Source of the DNA: Molanna angustata
Lineage: Eukaryota; Arthropoda; Insecta; Trichoptera; Molannidae
NCBI GenBank assembly: GCA_963576475.1
Contig: OY754986.1
Location: 10,639,321-10,703,320 of the forward strand
Reading direction: 5' to 3'
Length of the DNA stretch: 64,000 nucleotides
Made by a program: the position numbers and the translations under genes. Below, one piece after another: positions 1-31,092 of the stretch (position 1 is its first letter; each line of letters begins with the position of its first letter). The notes beneath the pieces were generated by a model. It did not search any database, was not told the DNA's origin, and saw nothing but the letters and a program-made list of their open reading frames with translations.

Positions 1-170
1 ATGTTCTGAAAGACGGAAATGTAAGAAGTGTAAACAACAGACGAACATGTATAAGACAATGTATGAATGTGTCAAGATAGAAAAATGTGGCGATCGGTTC
101 TCTCTGCCTACCCCGTGAGGGACATGGTACGATGTTATGTATGGTATAAATAAAGTTAATTGTAACAAAT
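1..170 (+). mobile_element. RTE-like LINE, 3' tail fragment
   Basis: Matches the tails at 12485-12560 and 54604-54710: GACGGAAATGT, then GGTTCTCTCTGCCTACCCC, ending ATGGTAtGATG-like with a TATG-rich end. Only the end of the ORF and the 3' UTR remain. Confidence 0.7.
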
Positions 171-470
171 AAAATTGTTTGAAATATTCCACTCAAATTT
201 GTCCCTAAAAATACTAATAATGAAACATAAATTCATCAGAGGGGATTAACAATGGAATTTATTTTTTCTCATATCACAATACGAGCGAGAACACGTTTAG
301 GAATTGTGTATACAAAATCATACAGATTCCTCTTGTTATATTTAATACTAAAATGTACGCGCTAACAGTAAAATTATTTATTAATTAAAGAGAATTACCA
401 GTCTCAGTTCGTCATGATGACGTCAAACGGAAATACATATTTTTTTACCCACATGGCACAATGTCTAAGA

Positions 471-1075
471 CCTGAATGCACAGTCCTGTGTAACTAAATA
501 CTAAATTCTAACATCACTGGAGTATTAGTATTCAAGTAAGCTATTGCGTTGCAGACATCACTAACTAAATACTAAATCCTATGTCAAACATTATTGTGTA
601 TGAAGAAAAGAAATAGAGTTTTCTATGGGTTTATACTGATGTTTTTTGTCATATTAATACAGACACATGTACCCAAGCTCACACCGACGGCTGTTTGCCA
701 CGAATCTTCTGAAACTCCATCGAATTTTCATCATCTTGTATAGATCGCTGAATAATCTGTATGGAATTTTATTTGACAAAATCACTAAGTACATATTTGA
801 CGAAGTCGCTAAAATCATCATCCATTATAAAAATCTAGTTTATTATTAAACCACTCGTAAAGTTCCTCACCATCAATCTTACTTTTTGACAGATCGCAAA
901 TGTTAGTTTACGCCAACGCGCATGCGCTAAGTATTTAGATATGTCTCTGTAATGCAATATTCATACAAAAACTTTGTAACATCCTTAAGTTATGGAGCCA
1001 CATGATCTCCTTACTTTAGTGAGCGACAGTGCAATGAAAACGTGGTTAGTATTTAGGTCCGACTCTGCATTCGGG
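471..1075. mobile_element. Unclassified TIR element, copy 1
   Basis: Terminal inverted repeats ccTGAATGCACAGTC / GACTCTGCATTCggg; subterminal repeats of AACTAAATACTA on the left and their reverse complement on the right. About 605 bp. It aligns along its whole length with 7542-8941 once the LINE there is removed. No clear target-site duplication (TSD). Confidence 0.75.
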
Positions 1076-1379
1076 CATAAGACTTCTTGCAGTAAAACAA
1101 AAACCATTCGCAAAAATACTTAAAAATGATCATAAGACATTATAATATTATAATGAAATTTACTAATGTTATATTGCTATTTGACTCTTGATTTTAGCGA
1201 TTGAGACAATTTTTAGACTGTTTTTTTTTTTAAATTTCGTCTTATTAAAATTTGTAGAATGTTATAGTTTGATTCTGGAGAATAGGTTTATTTGTGAATT
1301 TTACAGGAAGATCATATTGAAGTTTTTTTTTTTACAACTGTATAATTAGGAAAACTTCGATATGTGGATACACAGAAGA

Positions 1380-1705
1380 ATGCTTTGCATATAACTGTCA
1401 TATATGATCAGCAACTTGATAGTACTTCAGAGAGCCAGAATTGACGGAGTTGCTGACCAATTTTAAAATCTAAAAGATATCATATTTGAGTTATGTACTC
1501 AGAAGAAGGAAGTACGAGCTGCTGAACTCGATCATTCAGAGCAAAATAGAGGTGTTGGTAGAAATCAAATATCCTGGCTGGACAGGAATGAGGACTTTTG
1601 AGGAGCTGTTCCTAGCTGCCCGGAATGAAGATGCTTACTCTTGAGCGATAGTCAATATTGGGAGGACCTGACATGACAATAACATCCTTCTTAGCTATAT
1701 ACAAT
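1380..1705 (+). mobile_element. LINE C-terminal fragment
   Basis: A short broken reading (WTGMRTFEELFLAARNEDAY) resembles the WTGM-FEELF-AA-R-A end of insect LINE polyproteins. A similar end occurs at 49366-49505. Decayed. Confidence 0.45.
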
Positions 1706-1709
1706 TATC

Positions 1710-2007
1710 TCACTTCTGCATACTTAACTTGGTCATATTTTGGTCTTGGATCTTTTGTCATACCTAAATTACACTCACAAACATTAACATTTAAATCAGA
1801 CATTGCTGGAATCAATGTGTCATTAGCTCCATCCTCAATATGACTATTTTGTAATATGTCATATATTTTTCTGTAAAGTCAAGACACCAAATATATAAAG
1901 TTCGGCCTTGTCAAATAAAAAAAATCTAGTATTATTATTGCGAATAGTTGTAGTGATTCAACAGAAGCCTCAGAATGTCCATTTGGGGTATTATTGATAT
2001 TAAAATA
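1710..2007. other. polo 3' flank, no feature seen
   Basis: AT-rich sequence beyond the polo poly(A) signal. I see nothing I can name. Confidence 0.4.
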
Positions 2008-2013
2008 TTTATT
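2008..2013 (-). terminator. polo: candidate poly(A) signal of polo
   Basis: AATAAA on the minus strand, about 28 nt after the stop codon. The 3' UTR would then be very short. Position is the only support. Confidence 0.5.
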
Positions 2014-2040
2014 ATTCCTTCCGTTCGCGGAGTAAATTCA

Positions 2041-23071
<21,031 letters not shown>

Positions 23072-23275
23072 CTTAATAATAAAAAATACGTAGAAAATAA
23101 CACAAATAGCAAATAGATAACACAAAAAATAATATTAACAAATCTTATAAAAATATAACGGAAACTTCTTTCACCGTGTGTTCGACAGTTTGACAATTTT
23201 TGAATTCTTTTCAAGTTGAGCCAATCACGAACCACTGTAAGTTCACGGAAACGCGAAATAAAAAAAAAACATGTT
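23072..23275 (-). promoter_or_regulatory. polo: putative polo 5' UTR and promoter
   Basis: Sequence directly upstream of the polo ATG. It holds an inverted CCAAT box (CCAAT on plus at 23221-23225) and an E2F-like TTTCGCG (minus, 23252-23258). CCAAT and E2F/CHR elements are usual in G2/M promoters, so the content is plausible, but no start site can be read directly. Confidence 0.4.
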
Positions 23276-23547
23276 GCCAATATAAAAAATAAAGTGGGTA
23301 CTAATCTAACATCCTAGTGATTTATTTACACATGAGGTCTACTTTATTTATATGCAGATTTATTTTATTTCCAAGTAACTTTTTGAAATTCCATACTATA
23401 GATTTTATTTTTTATATTTAAATTCTTTCAATAATTTGAAATTATTAGATTGTTGACATTTTATCTAAACGTTATCCTAATTTATTGACAGAATATCACA
23501 TTTAAAATCAAACATTGCTCAAATATCAAAATGTTATGGTTTTTAAA

Positions 23548-23745
23548 TGATAATGGACACTTCCTTGCACCCTGCGCAGGTGGCAGGTTTATTACGATAT
23601 GGTTCTTCCAACTTATCAATGTTTCCAGTCCAGAGAAGTAATTTTGTGTGAGAAATGAATTTACATAAATTTCTCTACTGCTGGGGATCAAACCCAGGAC
23701 ACCCTCACAGAAGCCAAATTGCTTACCAACTGTACTATGCACATA
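23548..23745 (-). mobile_element. SINE family B, copy 2
   Basis: TGCACCCTGCGCAGGTGGCA at left; head on minus GGGTTTGATCCCCAGC. Diverged. Confidence 0.78.
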
Positions 23746-23834
23746 GCACTCTTTACAGGGTGAATTGCCTTAAACTAAAAAAAAAAACTGTACTATGGCA
23801 GCCGGTTTCTCCCATTCATATTTAAAAATATAAA

Positions 23835-23985
23835 TCAAATGTTCGTCTGTTATTAAAGCTTCCTATGTTTACCTCTTTCCCATTATCGTGCCATCCATTT
23901 CAGTTTAGTATACGTTCTTCATTTTTTCTTCCAATGTGCCTTAACCATCTCAATGTTGTGTTCACTTCCATTTGGGACTAGGTTG
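23835..23985 (-). mobile_element. RTE-like LINE fragment
   Basis: On minus it reads VNTTLRWLRHIGRKNEER, then a tail with AACATAGGAAGC, as in 9853-10541. Short and decayed. Confidence 0.65.
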
Positions 23986-24087
23986 AGGCCATAAAGGCCT
24001 AGCCAGTAAAGTTGGGGGTGGCCGCAGCCCCATCCTAGGATTCTGGGCAAAAGGTTGGAGCGCCTTTTAATTCTTACCTATGGAGGA

Positions 24088-24324
24088 GCCAGGTTTCCTT
24101 ACATTTCAACACATCCTAGATAACTGTTCTCTAAATATTAATAAACAAAGTGTTTTTTACGACAAATAAATCCGAAAACAATTCACATTAGTCATTATTC
24201 TCTATGGAAAAATGATGTGGTCTGCCAACTAAAATGTCAAAAATCCCCCGGAAAAATGCCTCACTTCGATTCATACAAAATTTGCTAGCTAACTACATCT
24301 AGTATATTATAATAAAAATCTATG
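24088..24324. mobile_element. hAT-like MITE H, truncated copy
   Basis: Right half of the element at 25335-25654: CTTACATTTCAACACATCCT ... CATCTAGTATATTATAATAA ... ATCTATG. The left TIR is missing. Confidence 0.75.
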
Positions 24325-25055
24325 GTTTATTCCTCTCACAATGCTACCAACATGACGTTATAAAAATTCAAACAATTGTAATTTCTATATGTGTGTTCGT
24401 AAAATTGTTTTTCATAAAAATTTGATTCAAATAATTCGTAAAATTGATTTTCGTAAAATCGAGCATTCGAATAATTTTCCTGTCACCGTTTCTTAAGTAG
24501 CATTAGCCGAGGGCTCCACAAATTCACAATCCACCCCTGGGGTAATAGACTGCGAAAATCCTCTAAAATTATAAATATTGTGCCATTCTTTTCTGATTTG
24601 TATGTTTCTTTTTATAGGGCGTTCTTCATTTTTTATCAATATTATTTATATTTTATATTAAATTTTTTTCAATTGCATTAATTTTAATTTCAATATTCTT
24701 AGTTTGCCTATTTATACATAGATGAAAATATTTGCTGGTTGTATAAAGAGGAGGAATGCATAGTAAAATAAAACAATTATATTTCAGTTGTATATTCAGT
24801 TATTATTGTAAACAAAAGAGATACAAAACCATGAAAACAATATTGTACTTGCTTCGGTGTGATTCGGCTAAAATTTGATACAAAACAAAATATCATAGAA
24901 AATGGAATCAGAAAATTAGCCAAAATTCTAGACATTTTGTACCCGACTAATAAAAATGCCATTTAGAGATGATTTAATTTTGTTATTTTTACATTTATTC
25001 ATCAAATAACATGTTTTAATCATTAATTTCAACATTTGTAAATAATTATATATAG
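24325..25055. other. Intergenic, no identified feature
   Basis: AT-rich sequence between polo and the DUF229 gene; no coding signal. Confidence 0.4.
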
Positions 25056-25058
25056 TAC

Positions 25059-25313
25059 ATTCATTATAATAACTCCTTTCGGGTTTTTGTGTTGGTAAGA
25101 TTTTTTAGTGTTGTCAGATGTAAGAAACTAAACTTTGCCAGGTGTGACAACATATAAATTTTATTTTAATTTCAGGTACAATAATGCTAAGTTTAATTAA
25201 TTAATTCATCACAAAGTAAGATTAATATAAGTTATTTTTCGATATACCCCCAAAAACAATGATTGTCAACTATGCAAGCTTACCAACACGAAAGGAGTTA
25301 TTATAGTGAATGC
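25059..25313. mobile_element. MITE K, copy 1
   Basis: Inverted ends CATTCATTATAATAACTCCT and its complement AGGAGTTATTATAGTGAATG; also TGTTGGTAAG / CTTACCAACA. A related copy is at 48981-49260. Confidence 0.8.
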
Positions 25314-25334
25314 ATGGAATGCACTATATTTAGA

Positions 25335-25654
25335 CATAGATTTTTATTATAATATACTAGATGTAGTACTCTGTGTAAAAAGTGAGTCATGGAATATCAC
25401 GCGTTTGACGTTTTGGTTGGCAACATATTTCAGTTTTCCTTACATTTCAACACATCCTAGTTCTCTAAAACCTTAATAATTAAAATGTGTTTTAGACAAA
25501 CAAATCCGAAAACAATTCACATTAGTCGTTATTTTCTATAGAAAACGATGTGGTCTGGAACCAAAACGTCAAAAATTCCCTCTGAAAAATGACTCACTTC
25601 GATTACACAAAATTTGTTAACTACGACATCTAGTATTTATAATAAAAATCTATG
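25335..25654. mobile_element. hAT-like MITE H, complete
   Basis: 320 bp; ends CATAGATTTTTATTATAA / TATAATAAAAATCTATG-type; 8-bp direct repeat TATTTAGA at 25327-25334 and 25655-25662. An 8-bp duplication is the hAT mark. No ORF. Confidence 0.88.
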
Positions 25655-25662
25655 TATTTAGA

Positions 25663-27000
25663 ATATACTATCATAGACAAAAAATGTGTGTATAAAAATA
25701 AAGGCATGTTATCTTCTAGTTGACAAAAATTACATATTCAACACACACTTTTTCCATACCGATTAGTTTTATGGGATTAATGAATAATTTGAATAAATTT
25801 AAATGCCAAAAAACAACTCACAAAACTAAATTACCAACAAATGGAACTTTAGTTTTTAAACCCATTGGTTATCCAATATGACCTGAAAATATGAGTCTAT
25901 GTTAAAGCACTTTTTGCATGGTAAGATTAAAACGGATAATAACAGATAATTTTGAACAATTTTTATACTCGATAATACTAATGAACACAATAATATTAAT
26001 TACTTATTCAGGGCGGTGACTTTGTGGTAGTTTATGTTTTAATAATAAACGTTAACATAGTTAGGATTAGGATTTTAGACCATTTTGCAAAGACTAAATG
26101 AAAAATATGCAAATGCCATAGAAAAAGTGTAAATGAAGTATTAGAAAATGTTGAATGGAATATATCACAAATCTGTTGTTCTTTTATCTATGGTTTTGTG
26201 TTTTGCCGGGAAATGTTTAAACATGACAATATGTCAGTTTTCCTGAAATGTGTGTATTTTTATTATTTTCTTTACTACAAAACTTCATGTTACATGCCAC
26301 TTATATAAAATTGTATACGCAAAAGTAGTTTGTTTGCTTAATCATAAAATATGCGCGGTAGTTAACTACTCGTAAGTCATAAATTATTTTTAATTACGTA
26401 ACAATAATAATTTAATATAAATGTTGGTCACTACAAATATATATATTGAGTATTAGAAATTAAGAATAATATTTTTCTTCTCTGTTCAAACTATTATCAT
26501 CTCTGTGTATAATACAATATTACATTACATAATTTATTATCAATGAACCTAATTATACGATATTCATTGCAATTCACGGATTCTTATTGGTTTTACTGTT
26601 AGCCATAAAATAGTAAAACAAACATTACACTCTCACATGCCTGGTTTTAAAATATAATTCACACGGTCAAGCCAGTTTTTTATAATACAGCAAAATTGAA
26701 AGAAAAAACAGGAAAGGATAAGAAGCTTTAACTAATGACAAGTATATAATATATACACATGAGACTCATATTATGTGACTTTGGCGAATGTTTGAAGTAA
26801 AGAAGTGTGTGAAATTGAGTTTTCTATGCCTACCTCAACAAGAAAACAGTATGACGGTATATAAAAAAAATATATATCAAAAAGAAAGATGATTTATTTG
26901 GTTAAATTATCATCCAAATGATGGTTATATCCAAACATAAAGAAAAATCATAAGTTTGTGCAGAAGACAAATTTGGGTTTTTTGCATGGTTGGTTTGATT
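25663..27000. other. Intergenic, no identified feature
   Basis: AT-rich. The last 70 bp (GCAGAAGACAAATTT...GGTTTGAT) match 54836-54890, so the 27-kb TIR element landed in an older repeat. Confidence 0.45.
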
Positions 27001-27002
27001 AT

Positions 27003-27801
27003 ATATCGCGGGCGTCAAGCCAGAAGGGCGTACAAACGAAATGACTACTTTAGAGGAGAGACAAAAACTATTTATTTCTGTAACAATTTATCCATGTAGA
27101 TTTTTTGGAAAATATAGCAAAAATGAAGCCTCATCGAGGAGTATTACCTGAATTTCAATAACTAGTGAATTTCTTATATATATTGCACATACGCCCCTCT
27201 GGCTCACTAATGTTTCTAGATGTGAACTTGATTTTTGCATAGAAAATTCATAATTATTGTGGGGCGTAAAAACAATTTTCTAAAAAGCTACGAATCATAG
27301 AGAAAAAAATATGTAGCTTAATTATGAGACGTATTTAAAAGTTTTGATAGCGAAATTGAGAAAGTTAGTCTAAAGTTTCTGCCATTTTTAATGTTTGTAG
27401 GTACGCCCTTTTGACTTGGTAGGTTTCTATGGTATCATCAAATTTTTTGAAAGGTCGTATCATATTATTTTCTTTTTTCAATCATTTTATTTCAGACATT
27501 TTTCTTTAAAAATATCTGTTTAATGTTCGGCGTATGCAGATTCGCCCATCTGGTTCGATAATATTTCACAAAGATATCGGTCAAGTCTTCGGCGTATGTT
27601 CATACGCCCTTCTGGCTCGACAAATTCACCTATGCCATAGCATACGCCCAAATTTATTTTTTGAAATATCTTGAAAAATACACAACGGTGAGCTGTGATT
27701 TATTTACAGATGGTGGAGGTCTTAATAAAGTATCGTTTGGCATAAAAAACGAAAAATCGCATTTTTGCAGATACGCTCTTCTGGCTTGACGCCCACGATA
27801 T
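27003..27801. mobile_element. TIR element with repeated CGCCCTTCTGGCT motif
   Basis: 799 bp with about 37-bp TIRs (ATATCGCGGGCGTCAAGCC at left, complement at right). The motif TACGCCC(T/C)TCTGGCT recurs at about 27185, 27403, 27540 and 27600, with a half-site at 27645, besides both ends. No coding region seen. Superfamily unknown. Confidence 0.85.
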
Positions 27802-27829
27802 GTGTGCATCTCCCTCCAGGACGAAAAAT

Positions 27830-28520
27830 TTTAAAGATGTTCGGAGATAACTATACATATTTCAAATTGAAGTAGGTACCTATACACAAAGTTTTTTTTT
27901 ATTGTTAACAATATTTAAGTCTTTGTTAAAGAGGCAAGAGAAATAAAAATATTCTTAATAACGAGTTTTGGTTGCCCAACATTTTTTTTACGAAATAAAT
28001 ATTTTAAATATATATCAACACTGCATTTGATCATAAATAAAGAATAATGATGTGACAGCTGCCAAGTTTAGTATATCTAGTTAATGATAGATCACTTTTT
28101 TATAAAAGCATAATTGAGATATATTACAAACTCACTCTAAATTTGTCCTTATAAATATAATTTAAGTACATGTTTGTGCATTTCTGAACACACTGAAATG
28201 CCAGATTCTAGTTTACATCTCCAGCTAGTTTAAACCCTTCCCCTGCCTTGGGGTTGCATTCTTCACCAAAAGGTGACTTTCATCCTGGGTTGCGTCGCAG
28301 TTTTTTTTTTATTACGTACATTAAAATAACAAAATAATAAATAAAGATAAAAGTATATCATCATGGATAAAAGTGTATTTTACATATAACTCAGAAATAT
28401 TAGCAGTTTTATTTTCCATTTCGTCAATAGTGTTGCCATAAAAAAAATGTATTTTATCGTCCTGAATATAAAAGACTAGGGATTATAAAAAATAAACTTT
28501 ATAATACAAATGTAATTATG
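27830..28520. other. Intergenic, no clear feature
   Basis: AT-rich; a short CT/GG-rich patch at 28225-28310 (CCTGCCTTGGGGTTGC) may be a SINE or LINE end. Confidence 0.35.
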
Positions 28521-28521
28521 A

Positions 28522-28736
28522 ATTATAATAATAATGAACACTTTCTTGCACCCTGCGCAAGTGGCAAGTTTATTGCCGTATGGCAATTTCTTCCAACTAA
28601 TCAGTGTTTCCAGCCCAGAGAAGGAATATTTGCGTGAGAAATAAATTTAAATAAATTTCCCCTTTGCTGGGAATCGAACCCAGGATTCCCGCACAGAAAC
28701 CAAACGGCTTACCAACTGTGCCGCGGCGGTCGGCAA
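28522..28736 (-). mobile_element. SINE family B, copy 3
   Basis: Best-preserved copy: head on minus GCGGCACAGTTGGTAAGCC and GGGTTCGATTCCCAGC; body GGAAGAAATTGCCATACGGC; ATT-rich tail. Confidence 0.87.
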
Positions 28737-29174
28737 TTATCAATATAAATTGTTTATTGAGAGAAAAGTACTGATGTAACATATGAAATTTGGGGTCAGT
28801 TTTTACAGTTTTGAAATCAGATTAGTTATTACAAACTTGGATACTGTAATGCTAAACAATAAGTTAATAATACATCATACATATATATTATGTATATACA
28901 TGTGAAATAACATATCTATGTGGTTAAGCATATATTTATCATTAAATCACAGCCACTTCAATAAGTTATCTAAGCTATTATCCATATGACACAATAGCTT
29001 TTACATATTTATAGTCATAGCATATTAAAAACGAGTCATGTGACGATAGCAAAATTGGGAGAAAATTGAAGAAAACATTCTAATTATTGTACTATTATGT
29101 AAGTTAAATAAGTTTTTTGCTTTTCATAAATAACTTAATAAGTTTGTTATTATTTATTTGGTAGAATTCCATTC

Positions 29175-29551
29175 TGAATATTATTGAAATGTAACACTGT
29201 GTTTGGTTTCTACAAATATTTTATACTTATGCCGATAGCTATTTCGCCTTACTAGGGCATTATCAAGACTATAGCTATTTCACCTTACTAGGGCATTATC
29301 AAGACTATAGCTATTTCGCCTTACTAGGGCATTATCAAGACTATAGCTATTTCGCCTTACTAGGGCATTATCAAGACGATTCGATTTTGATATGCAACGA
29401 CGATATATTACATTACTATAACATATTACATTTTGTGTTGCCAGATGTCAAAAAAACAAATGATAATGCCCTAGTAAGGCGAAATAGCTATCGGCATAAG
29501 TATAAAATATTTGTAGAATCCAAACACAGTGTTTCATTACAATAATATTCA
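29175..29551. mobile_element. Long-TIR element with tandemly expanded left TIR
   Basis: About 90-bp inverted arms (GAATATTATTGAAATG ... CTTACTAGGGCATTATCA and complement). The left arm's inner 36 bp is repeated four times. The spacer shares about 88 bp with 29762-29848. Confidence 0.9.
29234..29377. repeat. 36-bp tandem repeat, 4 copies
   Basis: Unit TATAGCTATTTCGCCTTACT... ending ATCAAGAC, four units with one or two differences; arises from the TIR. Confidence 0.95.
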
Positions 29552-29592
29552 TATATAACCTTGAATGCTTGTCATAAAATAAAATATTTTGT

Positions 29593-29928
29593 TTGATAAT
29601 ATTTACACACAATATATTTTTATCAGAAACAATCGGTGTATTCCTGGAAAACCAAGGCTTCACAAAGGCAAGATTGGAAGAGATTGTTGGATTCAGCCAA
29701 GGCACAACCAGGACTGTTGATTTTGTGATGACGATGAATTGGTGTTTTTTTCAATATCATCACGATTCGATTTTGATATGCAACGATGATATATTACATT
29801 ACTATAACATATTACATTTTGTGTTGCCAGATGTCGAAAAACAAATGGTGGTAAATTTTAATGAAAATTTATTTTTTATCTTTAACGGGGCCGGACGAAC
29901 AATAGATAAAAAACTTAAAATTCATTAA
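29593..29928 (+). other. Unrecognised 111-codon reading frame
   Basis: First half includes FLENQGFTKARLEEIVGFSQ, which I do not recognise; the second half is encoded by the direct repeat shared with 29376-29464 and so is probably TE-derived. A CAG acceptor-like site precedes it. I would not call it a gene. Confidence 0.2.
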
Positions 29929-30227
29929 TAAGAAAAAAAAAACGCATACTCTTCACAGGATAAACTAATCACAATATAGTTTGTTTTTCTTAAATTACAT
30001 ACAAAAATAAAACTGTTTACATAAAATAATGCTTTAGATACTTGAAAAAGCTTAGCTCAGTTTATAATTTTATTATTTTTTCTGTGTATTATGCTCCAAA
30101 TATGAATGCTAAGCACTTCAGCGAACCGAAACATGATGATATAATTTTTATACAGTTTGACATTTGTAGTTTTCTACAAAAAAGGTTAAATTCGATACTA
30201 AGTCAATAGATAAAAATATTAATTATA

Positions 30228-30443
30228 AAGCTGCTTGGGCAACTAACAGGTGCTATGTCAAATATTAATTCATTTAACAAGCACCCAATAACAAGTTGCC
30301 ACGTCCTTTTGACATGTGGTATGTATCGTCTGACAAATCCAGACTGAAAGCACAATTTTATTAAAAACTGTGTCTCCACCACTGGGAAACCCAGGGCCTT
30401 TCGTACAGGAGTCAGCTATCTATCCGACTGAGCCATGAAGGCT
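30228..30443 (-). mobile_element. SINE family A, copy 3
   Basis: GGGCAACTAACAGGTGCTAT at left; decayed head at right (GGGAAACCCAGGGCC). Confidence 0.8.
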
Positions 30444-30449
30444 AACATT

Positions 30450-31000
30450 CTCGTAAGAACAATACTATAAATACAATATATTTGTTAAAATATCCATTTA
30501 TATAGGCAATGTCAATATCAAAGTGTAAAAATGTCACAGCACAAATAAAAAAAATAAAAATTACCCCCATATACCATGGAAATACATTGTCATATATACC
30601 GTCATAGAAGTGAGATCTAATTATAAGGCACTAATTATGAATTAATTTATCCATATATGTGGACCATGGACAAGAAAAATAAATTCTGATCTTTTTATTG
30701 AGTGGCAACACAATGTATTATCCAAATAATACAAATTGCATTCTGTCATACTTAATTTTTTTTGCACCTCTGCTAAAATCAAAAGTTAAAAAGAAAATAA
30801 TATGAAATACCACCATATTATGTTCTTTGACATCTGTAGCTGCATTGCTTACAATGCAAAATCATTTCGATATAAATTATTTTTTAAAGAATTATTTTCA
30901 TATCTTGATTTCAAATGAGTTCTCGATGGAAAATTTAAAAATAATCTCGATTATAAACAATTTTTCATATTATGTAATAAAACTGCTGGTACAAAAATGA
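30450..31000. other. 3' flank of the DUF229 gene, no identified feature
   Basis: AT-rich; 3' UTR of the DUF229 gene must lie in its right end, but no clear AATAAA is seen near the stop. Confidence 0.4.
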
Positions 31001-31006
31001 CATGAA

Positions 31007-31092
31007 TTAAACGCAAAAGCAGTAGAGTCGGAGTGTGTCATGAGCAATACAAGATGGCTGGTCTCCGTATTTGTTGATTCTATTAATATCAC
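31007..31092 (-). CDS. DUF229 gene, last exon g
   Basis: Acceptor CTTTCAG. With the carried base it reads [19 protein letters not shown], ending LYCFCV and TAA at 31007-31009. The (G)DISRIN(K/R)YG.QS.CI pattern is the normal end of this family. Too short to show up as a long ORF. Confidence 0.9.

Noticed and set aside
29593..29928. Host gene of 111 codons
   Set aside because: Half of it is a direct repeat of TE spacer sequence and it has no recognised domain.
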